From a virus, in the IMG/VR virus record IMGVR_UViG_3300042881_002392, positions 1 to 20,635 of that record: a stretch of DNA of 20,635 bases, one strand, 5' to 3'. Under the pieces are notes generated by a model. It was not told the origin of the DNA. It worked only from the letters and a program-made list of their open reading frames with translations, and did not search any database. Each line of letters opens with the position of its first letter. Positions within the stretch are counted from its first letter, which is position 1. The position numbers and the translations under genes were made by a program. Shown piece after piece: positions 1-5,131 of this stretch.

Positions 1-4
1 GTCA

Positions 5-832
5 TCACATCTCTCCAATCTCAAACAACTTATTCGCCACATCGAATATGCGTTGCTTATTCTGCAACACATCAATGTATTCCTGTGGAAAACAATCGAT
101 GCCATACTTCGCACCTACCCAAGCACCAGCAATGGCAGCGTTGGTGTCGGTGTCGTGCCCATAGGATACGGCATAACGCAGCACAAGTCCACCGTCTTTG
201 CCACCATGATGCAGGGCATGTCGAGCAGCGTTGTAGGCATACATCACTGTGCCTCTGGCATTAGCATATTTATTTGGATGTGCCTTCAGCGACTTGTATT
301 GCGGCGATGCACCATGAAACATCTCATCGATGTATGCTGTAGTGTAGGCAAGGATGTCGCTGTTGCCATGCGTCATCACACTGGCAGCAATGGCGTCAGC
401 GAGTGCCCTCATCGGATTGTTGTGATTGGCAGCAATGCATGCTGCAATGCGCATCATGCTACCGTTGCCACTGTCCATGTCTCCACCATCTGCAGCGTAC
501 ACAACAGAAGACATCCTGTCGATGGCTGCTGCAGTGGTGCGTCCAATGTCGAAGACATAGCCACGTGTGCCATACTTGCCAGTGTTCTTCCATTGCTTAA
601 AGCGAGCACTAGCATCATGGGCATCGAAGCATCCACGGGCAATGTAGCTCTCTGCAAGGGCTAGCGTCAGCGCTCCGTCGTCGGTGTATTCGCCCAACGA
701 CACCTTGTGAGCGCCGCCTGTCTTGACGACAATGTCGTCAACGTCCATCTCGTCTTGAAACTCATACGGCGCACCCAGCATATCGCCAAGGAATACGCCG
801 ACGAACATACCAACAACTTGATCGCGTGTCAT
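5..832 (-). CDS. ADP-ribosylglycohydrolase (DraG/ARH-like)
   Basis: Family members remove ADP-ribose from modified proteins or related substrates using a di-metal centre. The 275-residue product shows the family signature in order: an N-terminal FLGDMLGAPYE segment (residues 14-24), EYTDDGALTLALAES (48-62) with the metal-binding TDD, GNGSMMRIA (122-130), THGNSD (154-159) and GHDTDTNAAIAGA (225-237) with the C-terminal metal-binding aspartates. The residue after TDD is Gly, where Thr or Ser is usual. I chose the ATG at 832 because it overlaps the stop of the upstream gene as ATGA; a GTG at 868 would add 12 residues with no better ribosome site. It is the last complete gene of the leftward block, and another ATG at 5-3 overlaps its stop as TGATG, so the operon continues leftward out of the window. 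Family assignment is firm; the substrate is unknown. Confidence 0.9.
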   Translation of the reverse strand: MTRDQVVGMFVGVFLGDMLGAPYEFQDEMDVDDIVVKTGGAHKVSLGEYTDDGALTLALAESYIARGCFDAHDASARFKQWKNTGKYGTRGYVFDIGRTTAAAIDRMSSVVYAADGGDMDSGNGSMMRIAACIAANHNNPMRALADAIAASVMTHGNSDILAYTTAYIDEMFHGASPQYKSLKAHPNKYANARGTVMYAYNAARHALHHGGKDGGLVLRYAVSYGHDTDTNAAIAGAWVGAKYGIDCFPQEYIDVLQNKQRIFDVANKLFEIGEM

Positions 833-1038
833 ACAGGTTTCTTCAGAGGAATGACAGGTGTGGTACACATGATGTGATAGACATTGTTCGTCATGTCGAG
901 ACAGAACGAATACATCCCATCGATGTGATCGAAGAAGAAATAGTCGTCATCCAGTTTAATGTAGGTGTTGCGCGGCACAGAATATAGCGGCACTGTGTCG
1001 AGCATTTCCCAATCACGCAGGTCTGCTTCGCTTATCAT
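829..1038 (-). CDS. small acidic hypothetical protein, 69 aa
   Basis: The product is a 69-residue protein that I do not recognise. It is rich in Asp and aromatic residues (KLDDDYFFFDHIDG near residues 28-41) and has no signal peptide or membrane segment. The start is supported by an AAAGGAAA ribosome site just upstream and by an ATGA overlap with the stop of the 48-residue gene before it. Its own stop overlaps the start of the ADP-ribosylglycohydrolase gene in the same way, so the three are probably translationally coupled. A small accessory role beside that enzyme is possible, but nothing in the sequence shows it. Confidence 0.7.
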   Translation of the reverse strand: MISEADLRDWEMLDTVPLYSVPRNTYIKLDDDYFFFDHIDGMYSFCLDMTNNVYHIMCTTPVIPLKKPV

Positions 1039-1181
1039 TTGCGTTTTCCTTTCTTTGTTGACACCTTCTTCACCCTGTTGGCAGGATGCAGAAGATATTT
1101 TGTTCCCATCTTATCGATGGCATCACGCAGACGCTCTTCATTGCGACTACGTATTTCCAACAGGATTTGTTCGATGTTCAT
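1035..1181 (-). CDS. basic small hypothetical protein, 48 aa
   Basis: This 48-residue reading frame starts MNIEQILLEIRSRNEERL and ends with the strongly basic VKKVSTKKGKRK. The N-terminal half looks like an amphipathic helix with alternating Glu and Arg. Its TGA overlaps the ATG of the downstream gene as ATGA, which is the same coupling used throughout this block and is the main argument that it is real. The upstream ribosome site is weak (GGTG about nine bases before the ATG). Its transcription may depend on read-through of the terminator-like hairpin at 1203-1233. No family is recognised; the basic tail could bind nucleic acid. Confidence 0.6.
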   Translation of the reverse strand: MNIEQILLEIRSRNEERLRDAIDKMGTKYLLHPANRVKKVSTKKGKRK

Positions 1182-1184
1182 TGT

Positions 1185-1259
1185 CTACACCAATAGTCGA
1201 AGAAAAAAAGGCAGCGCCATCAGCAGCGCTACCCAAAACAAACTGTCGTCGTCAGACAT
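1185..1259 (-). CDS. possible 24-aa hydrophobic micro-ORF
   Basis: A 24-codon frame opens MSDDDSLFWVALLMALPFFL and continues RLLV. It begins at an ATG sharing a base with the TGA of the upstream gene (TGATG) and ends at TAG three bases before the ATG of the next gene, so it fills the gap exactly. The product would be a single membrane span behind an acidic N-terminus. However, the coding strand here also contains a terminator-like hairpin with a run of seven T, and CTG/TTT-rich sequence of that kind encodes hydrophobic residues by default. No independent ribosome site is visible. It may be a genuine coupled microprotein, a leader peptide controlling the hairpin, or an accident. Confidence 0.4.
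   Translation of the reverse strand: MSDDDSLFWVALLMALPFFLRLLV
1203..1233 (-). terminator. intrinsic terminator-like hairpin inside the leftward block
   Basis: Read on the minus strand, GGTAGCGC (1233-1226) pairs with GCGCTGCC (1217-1210) across an 8-base loop. The stem has eight pairs with one G-U, and TTTTTTT (1209-1203) follows directly. This is a textbook intrinsic terminator layout for leftward transcription. It lies between the 88-residue gene and the 48-residue/ADP-ribosylglycohydrolase genes, so it would reduce expression of the distal genes unless translation of the overlapping micro-ORF opens it. Confidence 0.6.
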
Positions 1260-1525
1260 CAGGCGCTAGCATAGCGTTCATAGCTACGGATGCGGCTGCT
1301 GTTGCTACTGCTACGCTCTACGCATTTGATGCGGGTATTACGCTGACGCAACGCATCGACCAACAGAGGGTAGTCGCAGTCTTCTTCGAGGTAGACGTAG
1401 TCGTTACGCTGATATGAATATGCTGACACCTTGTTGGCAATGCCGAGATTGCTCAACACTTCTCTACGACATTTAGCCCATGCATGACCGGGGTCGCTGT
1501 AGATGATGACGGTGAAGGTTTTCAT
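1259..1525 (-). CDS. conserved-looking phage protein, 88 aa
   Basis: The 88-residue product begins MKTFTVIIYSDPGHAWAKC and carries the pattern VLSNLGIANKVSAYSYQRND followed by YVYLEEDCD. I recall similar small proteins (YSDPGH-W, LGIA, YSY-R, YLEEDCD) from other tailed phages, always without known function; this is memory, not a search. The acidic YLEEDCD segment is the most distinctive part, and the C-terminus is Ser/Arg-rich. The ATG at 1525 is chosen because it overlaps the upstream stop as ATGA; an in-frame TTG at 1537 is less likely. A terminator-like hairpin follows the gene. Confidence 0.75.
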   Translation of the reverse strand: MKTFTVIIYSDPGHAWAKCRREVLSNLGIANKVSAYSYQRNDYVYLEEDCDYPLLVDALRQRNTRIKCVERSSSNSSRIRSYERYASA

Positions 1526-1728
1526 TTTGTTTTCCAATAGGTTGCAACTTGTGTTTGACGTTGCGACTTAAGTCGCCAGAACATACGCCATCGTCTGCTT
1601 TGTGGTGTGCGATGAAGACTTTTTGTACCTACGACGAGAACACCATACATCACCTTAACAAACGGTTTAGGCTTGGGTTGTCCACGCAATAGCTTTATAG
1701 CTATTCGCTCATATGTCTTCTCCATCAT
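1522..1728 (-). CDS. basic hypothetical protein, 68 aa
   Basis: This is a 68-residue, Arg/Lys-rich protein beginning MMEKTYERIAIKLLRGQPKP and not assignable to a family. I start it at the first of two adjacent ATGs (1728), which is preceded by CTGAAAGAACAC, a weaker version of the ribosome element repeated across this arm. The longer reading from a GTG at 1767 would overlap the upstream small gene. Its stop overlaps the ATG of the next gene as ATGA. The high positive charge would fit nucleic-acid binding, but there is no motif to support that. Confidence 0.6.
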   Translation of the reverse strand: MMEKTYERIAIKLLRGQPKPKPFVKVMYGVLVVGTKSLHRTPQSRRWRMFWRLKSQRQTQVATYWKTK

Positions 1729-1736
1729 GTGTTCTT

Positions 1737-1856
1737 TCAGAATGGTGCAGGTGGTGCAGACTTCCACACAGGCACAGGCTTAGGTTTCTTCGGAGGTTTG
1801 TAGGGCAGACCCTTCCACGTTGGGAAGGGCCACACCACAGGTGGCCTCTCGTTCAC
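1737..1856 (-). CDS. proline-rich micro-protein, 39 aa, GTG start
   Basis: A 39-codon frame begins with GTG overlapping the TGA of the DUF932-like gene as GTGA, and its own TGA lies inside the ribosome element of the next gene. The product contains PPVVWPFPTWKGLPYKPPKK and later KPVPVWKSAPPAP, so about one third of residues are proline, with three tryptophans and several lysines. Such a composition suggests an extended or polyproline-helix peptide that binds another protein. The exact fit between two neighbours favours a real gene. No family is known to me, and the only possible ribosome site (GAAGAAGC) is poor. Confidence 0.5.
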   Translation of the reverse strand: MNERPPVVWPFPTWKGLPYKPPKKPKPVPVWKSAPPAPF

Positions 1857-2731
1857 GCTGCCAGCGCTTCTTCGAATGTAGCAGGCAGCAGGCTAAACAA
1901 CTCGCTGTTGACACGGACATGCTCGGCAACAGCAGTGATGGGGCGAGCCTTACGCATACCGATGTTGTTCTCGGTGATGGACTTGATCATGACGTTGCCA
2001 CGCAACACATTCTCCTGAATGCGATTCCACACAGTGAAGGCATCAGACAGATTGTCTTCAGCACGTTGAGCACCGAGAGCACCGATGATGGTTTGTGGCG
2101 TGGCATAGCTACCCTTCACAGGACGTCCGTCAATGTCAACGATGTCTTCGTTGAACATGTTCCAGCGCTTCATCACCGCAGCCTTCGCCATTTCATGGCT
2201 TTGCATGCCATTAAGCTTGATGCTGCGTGCAGCGTCCAGTGCAGCCAGCACTTCCGGCAACGTCTCCACCGTCTTACGCAGGGAGTCTTCGAAGGATGCC
2301 AGCGACTTCACAGTGTGATGGATGCGCTGTTGCATGCCTTCACCGGCAACGATGCCGTTGCTGCAGATGAAGCGATAGGCACCAGCAAACAGACGGACGG
2401 CAGAGCTACCATCATGGCTGTTGTAGACGATGATTTCGCTACGGGTGTTGCCGTCGCCGTTGTCGTCACGCTTAGCAAACGCAAGCATGTGTGTCTTGTG
2501 CTCAGCAGCAACCGGAGATGCCTTAGTCACACGCTTCTGTGCAGCCTGTACAGGGAAGTAGCCGTAGTCTGCCAGCACAGGCAACAACTGCCCAGTACGC
2601 AGAGGTTGGTAACGGTCGGTCAGACGTTGTGCCTTCGTGTCAGAGAACACGGCGGGAGCACGGGACATGATGTCTTCGACAGACATGACGCCGTTGTCGT
2701 TGCGACGGGAGAAGATGAGAGATTGACGCAT
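1853..2731 (-). CDS. DUF932-type phage/plasmid protein
   Basis: The 292-residue protein matches my knowledge of the DUF932 family, common on phages and plasmids and of unknown biochemical function. Diagnostic parts are LTDRYQPLRTGQLLPVLADYGY (about residues 37-58, split here for length: LTDRYQPLRTGQLL then PVLADYGY), the block EIIVYNSHDGSSAVRLFAGA (about 99-118), and YRFICSNGIVAGEG (about 119-132). The HDGSS and CSNG motifs are the family hallmarks. The C-terminal half is helical and charged. The start has a CTGAAAGAAATC ribosome site. It is the first gene behind promoter 2799-2828, and its leader holds two 16-bp repeats that can form hairpins. It heads the polycistronic block running to the left edge. 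Confidence 0.85.
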   Translation of the reverse strand: MRQSLIFSRRNDNGVMSVEDIMSRAPAVFSDTKAQRLTDRYQPLRTGQLLPVLADYGYFPVQAAQKRVTKASPVAAEHKTHMLAFAKRDDNGDGNTRSEIIVYNSHDGSSAVRLFAGAYRFICSNGIVAGEGMQQRIHHTVKSLASFEDSLRKTVETLPEVLAALDAARSIKLNGMQSHEMAKAAVMKRWNMFNEDIVDIDGRPVKGSYATPQTIIGALGAQRAEDNLSDAFTVWNRIQENVLRGNVMIKSITENNIGMRKARPITAVAEHVRVNSELFSLLPATFEEALAA

Positions 2732-2751
2732 GATTTCTTTCAGAAGGTGTA

Positions 2752-2789
2752 CAGCGAAGTTGCTGCGTTTGTGCAGCGAAGTTGCTGCG
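2752..2789 (-). repeat. two 16-bp direct repeats in the DUF932 gene leader
   Basis: CAGCGAAGTTGCTGCG occurs at 2752-2767 and again at 2774-2789, separated by six bases. Each copy contains the inverted arms CAGC and GCTG, so the leader RNA can form two identical small stem-loops between the promoter and the ribosome site. Confidence 0.8.
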
Positions 2790-2798
2790 ACGGAATGA

Positions 2799-2828
2799 AG
2801 TGTAGACGAAAGTTAATAACCGAGTCAA
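2799..2828 (-). promoter_or_regulatory. leftward sigma70-like promoter A
   Basis: On the minus strand TTGACT (2828-2823) and TACACT (2804-2799) are separated by exactly 18 bases. It drives the DUF932-like gene. The TGA stop codon of the preceding 72-residue gene (2825-2827) lies inside the -35 hexamer. Confidence 0.75.
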
Positions 2829-3043
2829 GCAGAGGGGCTTTTGTGGATGGTGCCGACGATGTCAACCCATTGCAGCGTGTCCCTACACCACATCTGCGGG
2901 GAGATGTCAAGCTTGAGCGTCTTAGCCACCTCTAGCGCAGCCTGTGGTGTACGCTTGTCAGCACACACTGGTGTACCCATTGCTGCGTCATGGATGGCCC
3001 AGCCTGCGTTGCCACCGGATAGGTAGAAGCGATGTGAGAGCAT
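2825..3043 (-). CDS. hypothetical protein, 72 aa
   Basis: This is a 72-residue protein starting MLSHRFYLSGGNAGWAIHDA and containing a Gly/Ala-rich first half and an ALEVAKTLKLDI helix in the middle. I do not recognise the family. The ATG sits seven bases behind a full copy of the repeated ribosome element CCTGAAAGGAAAC, one of the best start signals in the window. The TGA is shared with the -35 box of promoter A, so the gene end and the next promoter are fused. The four genes from 3743 to 2825 are read from promoter 3784-3813. Confidence 0.75.
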   Translation of the reverse strand: MLSHRFYLSGGNAGWAIHDAAMGTPVCADKRTPQAALEVAKTLKLDISPQMWCRDTLQWVDIVGTIHKSPSA

Positions 3044-3070
3044 GTTGTTTCCTTTCAGGAAAACGACGGG

Positions 3071-3250
3071 TTAGTAACGGGTGACAATGCGGAAGTCAGC
3101 ATTGATGGGATAGCAATCGATCCATTCGAATGCATCGTTGTGCTTGAACGTGTAGTGCTTGAACGTGTCGCCTTCCCAATAGATGGTGATGACATAACGT
3201 GCAAGCTTACGTTGCAGGGTGCGACGGACGGAGGAGATGATGTCGTTCAT
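3071..3250 (-). CDS. hypothetical protein, 59 aa
   Basis: The 59-residue product starts MNDIISSVRRTLQRKLARYV and continues ITIYWEGDTFKHYTFKH before ending FRIVTRY. An N-terminal basic amphipathic helix is followed by beta-type sequence with a TYW-like core, which resembles small host-takeover proteins of phages only in general character. The ATG is preceded by TAGGAAACAGA, a shortened form of the local ribosome element, and the gap to the upstream stop is 11 bases. Translation, spacing and strand fit the surrounding operon well; the function is unknown. Confidence 0.7.
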   Translation of the reverse strand: MNDIISSVRRTLQRKLARYVITIYWEGDTFKHYTFKHNDAFEWIDCYPINADFRIVTRY

Positions 3251-3261
3251 TCTGTTTCCTA

Positions 3262-3453
3262 TTAAACAAAGGTTGGAACAGCCTGCTCTTGCAGCATGTT
3301 AGCAACGGTGCCGCCATACAGATATGCCAGCGTCATCCATGTACTATCGTGGATGTCCATTGACTGACGATAGTTTCCATACACTTCACAGAACCAATCG
3401 TCGTCGCCATGAGCGAGAGCATAGTCTTGAGCGAGGATGAGAAACTTCTGCAT
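3262..3453 (-). CDS. hypothetical protein, 63 aa
   Basis: This is a 63-residue acidic protein beginning MQKFLILAQDYALAHGDDDW, followed by a Tyr-rich segment YGNYRQ and LAYLYGGTVANML. No family is recognised. The start is clear because a complete CCTGAAAGGAAACATC ribosome element stands directly before the ATG. It is 11 bases downstream of the SH3-like gene and 11 bases upstream of the 59-residue gene, so it belongs to the same transcript from promoter 3784-3813. Confidence 0.75.
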   Translation of the reverse strand: MQKFLILAQDYALAHGDDDWFCEVYGNYRQSMDIHDSTWMTLAYLYGGTVANMLQEQAVPTFV

Positions 3454-3464
3454 GATGTTTCCTT

Positions 3465-3743
3465 TCAGGAAGAGACGGCAACAGATGCTTCAGCACCATC
3501 AGCACGGATAGTGAGGATGCGATCCATAGGGATAGACCGATACGCCATTGCCTTGACGTCGAAGACAACGAACACACCTTCAGGGGTAGTACGTGGCGCA
3601 GCGTCAGCATTCTTCAGAAACTTACGCACACCTCCACGGCAGTTCATGCTACGGATGCTGCCGTCTGCCTTGATGAAGAGCACGGAGAAGAAACGTCCGC
3701 TATCCTTTGCAGACGAGAGCCAGTAGTTCATCATTGTGTTCAC
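3465..3743 (-). CDS. SH3 beta-barrel-like small phage protein
   Basis: The 92-residue product resembles a widespread group of small phage proteins that annotation pipelines label SH3 beta-barrel fold-containing. The shared pattern is a strand FFSVLFIKADGSIRSMNCR (about residues 18-36), then G-VRKFLKN, then VFVVFDVKAMAYRSIPMDRI (about 57-76) and a closing ILTIRADG. This comparison is from memory. Function is unknown; small barrels of this type often bind protein or RNA. I keep the GTG at 3743 as start because AAAGGA lies six bases before it, whereas the two ATGs at codons 4 and 5 are too far from that site. It is the first gene behind promoter 3784-3813. Confidence 0.75.
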   Translation of the reverse strand: MNTMMNYWLSSAKDSGRFFSVLFIKADGSIRSMNCRGGVRKFLKNADAAPRTTPEGVFVVFDVKAMAYRSIPMDRILTIRADGAEASVAVSS

Positions 3744-3783
3744 GTTGTGTCCTTTATGTGAGGAAGTGTTGATGACGCCGACA

Positions 3784-3813
3784 ATTGTAAGGACGTCGGC
3801 AATCCTGAGTCAA
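3784..3813 (-). promoter_or_regulatory. leftward sigma70-like promoter B
   Basis: On the minus strand TTGACT (3813-3808) and TACAAT (3789-3784) are separated by 18 bases. The spacer CAGGATTGCCGACGTCCT carries a partial dyad (AGGA/TCCT). An additional inverted repeat GCCGAC/GTCGGC surrounds the -10 region (about 3777-3800). Confidence 0.8.
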
Positions 3814-3821
3814 GCGAGGGG

Positions 3822-4211
3822 TTATCTCATGGCATAGATGGCACCTCTACCATCCTTGCTTACTACGTAAGCCTTGCCTGCCTTATGCACTGGCGTTTCG
3901 TTCACGGCATGAACGAATGACGCAAACTTGTACGGGTTATATTTGATGGGGTCGGCAATGCGTGACATGATGTCAACAGCATGGTCGTTGCCCATTTCAA
4001 ACAGATGTCCGACAACACCAGCATGGACATTCTTGCGCTTCTCACGCAGCACACGCTGACGTCCTGCCTCTGACACCTTGAACGTGCAGTTGATCAAGCC
4101 TACGCTAGAGGCATGGGCAATGACACGCCCCTTATGCTCACCCTCCAGCGCTTTAACGCTGAGGCATTTGCGATGGAGGTTGAAATAGACGAATACTTTG
4201 ACGTTGAGCAT
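3822..4211 (-). CDS. conserved-looking phage protein with VHAGVVG motif, 129 aa
   Basis: The 129-residue protein begins MLNVKVFVYFNLHRKCLSVK and contains RVIAHA, then VSEAGRQRVLREKRKNVHAG (about residues 46-65) and a C-terminal YNPYKFASFVHAVNETPVHK block. I recall this arrangement (YRNLH-K-SVKA, AGR-RVLREK-KNVHAGVVG, YNPYK-SFV-ETPV) from hypothetical proteins of many tailed phages; function is unknown. The ATG at 4211 is selected because a full CCTGAAAGGAAACATC element precedes it; upstream in-frame codons would cross the leader of promoter 4261-4290. It is a monocistronic unit between promoters B and C. Confidence 0.8.
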   Translation of the reverse strand: MLNVKVFVYFNLHRKCLSVKALEGEHKGRVIAHASSVGLINCTFKVSEAGRQRVLREKRKNVHAGVVGHLFEMGNDHAVDIMSRIADPIKYNPYKFASFVHAVNETPVHKAGKAYVVSKDGRGAIYAMR

Positions 4212-4260
4212 GATGTTTCCTTTCAGGAAGAGAGCAGCGACAGTGCTGCCGATGGATTGC

Positions 4261-4290
4261 ATTATCGGGACATTGACAATCCCGAGTCAA
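4261..4290 (-). promoter_or_regulatory. leftward sigma70-like promoter C
   Basis: On the minus strand TTGACT (4290-4285) and GATAAT (4266-4261) are separated by 18 bases. The spacer CGGGATTGTCAATGTCCC has GGGA/TCCC arms. The leader continues GCAATCCATCGGCAG, matching that of promoter 5935-5964. Confidence 0.8.
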
Positions 4291-4298
4291 GCGTAGGG

Positions 4299-4520
4299 TT
4301 AATAGTCGAGCCAATCCCCCTTGCCTTCGATGATGACGGCAGCTTCGTCAGCGCTGATGACACTGTCTTTGAAACGCTCCACCTCCTCGGGACCGTATGC
4401 CAACACAGGACACCAACGCCCTGTGGCACCACGGGCAAGGGCACACGCACCCTTCACAGGCCTGACATACTGTCTGCCGGTGATGTCACACTCTGTTACG
4501 TAAGCATGGACGAGCATCAT
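4299..4520 (-). CDS. hypothetical protein, 72-73 aa
   Basis: The product begins MMLVHAYVTECDITGRQYVR and includes a Gly/Ala/Arg stretch (GACALARGATGRWCPVLAYG) before an acidic C-terminal half. Three cysteines are spread through it with no clear metal site. I do not recognise it. Two adjacent ATGs (4520 and 4517) follow CTGAAAGGAAAC. In the other genes of this arm the ATG falls three or more bases behind that element, so the second ATG may be the one used. The TGA of the upstream 27-residue gene lies inside this ribosome element. Confidence 0.65.
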   Translation of the reverse strand: MMLVHAYVTECDITGRQYVRPVKGACALARGATGRWCPVLAYGPEEVERFKDSVISADEAAVIIEGKGDWLDY

Positions 4521-4528
4521 GTTTCCTT

Positions 4529-4612
4529 TCAGCGATCAAACCATTCGGCAATGACGATGGCACATCCCATCAGCATGATGGGCAGGAAGAGGATGATGAT
4601 GGATGTCAGCAT
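4529..4612 (-). CDS. 27-aa single-span membrane micro-protein
   Basis: A 27-codon frame encodes MLTSIIILFLPIMLMGCAIV followed by IAEWFDR. It is one continuous hydrophobic helix with a short charged C-terminus, long enough to cross a membrane once. A full copy of the CCTGAAAGGAAAC element stands before the ATG with the usual spacing, which is strong evidence for translation of so small a gene. LMGC could be read as a crude lipobox, but the first half lacks the basic residues of a lipoprotein signal. The TGA is embedded in the next gene's ribosome element. Possible roles include lysis timing, superinfection exclusion or a small toxin; none is shown. Confidence 0.65.
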   Translation of the reverse strand: MLTSIIILFLPIMLMGCAIVIAEWFDR

Positions 4613-4619
4613 TATGTGT

Positions 4620-4633
4620 GTTTCCTTTCAGGA
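4620..4633 (-). promoter_or_regulatory. representative copy of the repeated RBS element
   Basis: TCCTGAAAGGAAAC (minus strand) precedes start codons at 3047-3060, 3457-3470, 4215-4228, 4620-4633, 5891-5904 and 6216-6229. A copy differing at its outer end lies at 4521-4532. AAAGGA is the Shine-Dalgarno core, and CCTGAAAGG can itself pair CCT with AGG into a tiny hairpin. Confidence 0.85.
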
Positions 4634-4672
4634 AAGCCCTTCAGGCTTTGTTGAACGCTCACAATTGAACGC

Positions 4673-4750
4673 TCAAGAAAACCCCCTATCGCAAGAGCAC
4701 CCACTCTCACTCGGGGAAGGGATGCAGATGCCGCACTCTGCACAATGCAT
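4673..4750 (-). CDS. possible cysteine-rich micro-protein, 25 aa
   Basis: A 25-codon frame encodes MHCAECGICIPSPSESGCSC followed by DRGFS. Its five cysteines form C-x2-C-x2-C-x8-C-x-C, a pattern that could hold one zinc ion. AAGG lies five bases before the ATG (GTCAAGGCATC). It sits in the otherwise empty leader of promoter 4868-4897 and would be the first product of that transcript. It is too short for sequence statistics to decide, so I treat it as a candidate only. Confidence 0.35.
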   Translation of the reverse strand: MHCAECGICIPSPSESGCSCDRGFS

Positions 4751-4867
4751 GATGCCTTGACGTATGCATCATTCACGCCGGTCCATAGTATGTCTGTCAC
4801 ACATACCGACACCGGAGCAGGTTGTTAAAGAGCGTTGACGGGGCGTAAGCCACATCGATTGGCATCC

Positions 4868-4897
4868 ATTGTAGGGCGTTGCCGATTCCCTTGTCAA
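4868..4897 (-). promoter_or_regulatory. leftward sigma70-like promoter D
   Basis: On the minus strand TTGACA (4897-4892) and TACAAT (4873-4868) are separated by 18 bases. The spacer AGGGAATCGGCAACGCCC has GGG/CCC ends. With a perfect -35 and a 4/6 -10 box, it is among the strongest-looking in the series. Confidence 0.8.
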
Positions 4898-5055
4898 CCG
4901 TGGGGTTATTAACCTCACCATCGACGTCGTCTCACATTCGCATGTCTTTGTGTGTAACCTACACACTCCGTCACACTTCAGCGTTATGCATCTGTCGGAA
5001 CCCGGCACCACCCGGCTAGCTTCTCACCGACTCCGCATCACGCTGCGTTAATTAC

Positions 5056-5085
5056 ATGTTGCAGACTTTCGGAAAACCCTGTCAA
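5056..5085 (-). promoter_or_regulatory. degenerate promoter E of the same series
   Basis: On the minus strand TTGACA (5085-5080) has the conserved upstream CCCTACAC context, but the hexamer 18 bases downstream is CAACAT (5061-5056), only 3/6 of consensus. It is probably a decayed copy; no gene follows before promoter D. Confidence 0.4.
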
Positions 5086-5104
5086 GTGTAGGGTCTTTCG
5101 AAAG

Positions 5105-5122
5105 CCTCCCCTTTAGGGGAAG
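5105..5122 (-). terminator. hairpin after the 251-aa gene
   Basis: On the minus strand CTTCCCC (5122-5116) pairs with GGGGAGG (5111-5105) around a TAAA loop, seven pairs with one G-U, starting ten bases after the stop codon. Only CTTTC follows in place of a T-run, so termination would be weak. Confidence 0.5.
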
Positions 5123-5131
5123 CTGTTGTCG

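Larger units (their letters stand above)
4751..5131 (-). other. gene-free stretch with two promoter cassettes
   Basis: No reading frame with a credible start is found here. The stretch holds promoter D (4868-4897), the degenerate promoter E (5056-5085) and a terminator-like hairpin (5105-5122). It also has a perfect 7-bp hairpin (GTGTGTA at 4950-4956 with TACACAC at 4960-4966) and a 6-bp hairpin (GTATGT at 4788-4793 with ACATAC at 4801-4806). Neither promoter is followed by the repeated RBS element within 150 bases, as if the genes of these cassettes were lost. Confidence 0.6.

Noticed and set aside
53-664. 203-codon plus-strand frame opposite the ADP-ribosylglycohydrolase gene
   Set aside because: It is antisense to a clearly homologous protein, has no ribosome site and a Cys/His-rich composition typical of a shadow frame.
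2752-2789. Insertion-sequence ends or target duplication
   Set aside because: The repeats are only six bases apart with no transposase; leader hairpins explain them better.
1820-2935. 371-codon plus-strand frame opposite the DUF932-like gene
   Set aside because: It runs through promoter A and two gene boundaries on the other strand and matches no family.
4612-4812. 66-codon minus-strand frame ending in the RBS element of the 27-residue gene
   Set aside because: It needs a GTG start without ribosome site and reads through a hairpin and the repeated RBS element.
4769-5011. 80-codon minus-strand frame with GTG start
   Set aside because: It crosses promoter D from end to end and has no ribosome site.
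4985-5040. tRNA-like stretch with GGGTTCCGAC on the minus strand
   Set aside because: No acceptor, D-arm or anticodon arm can be arranged around it.
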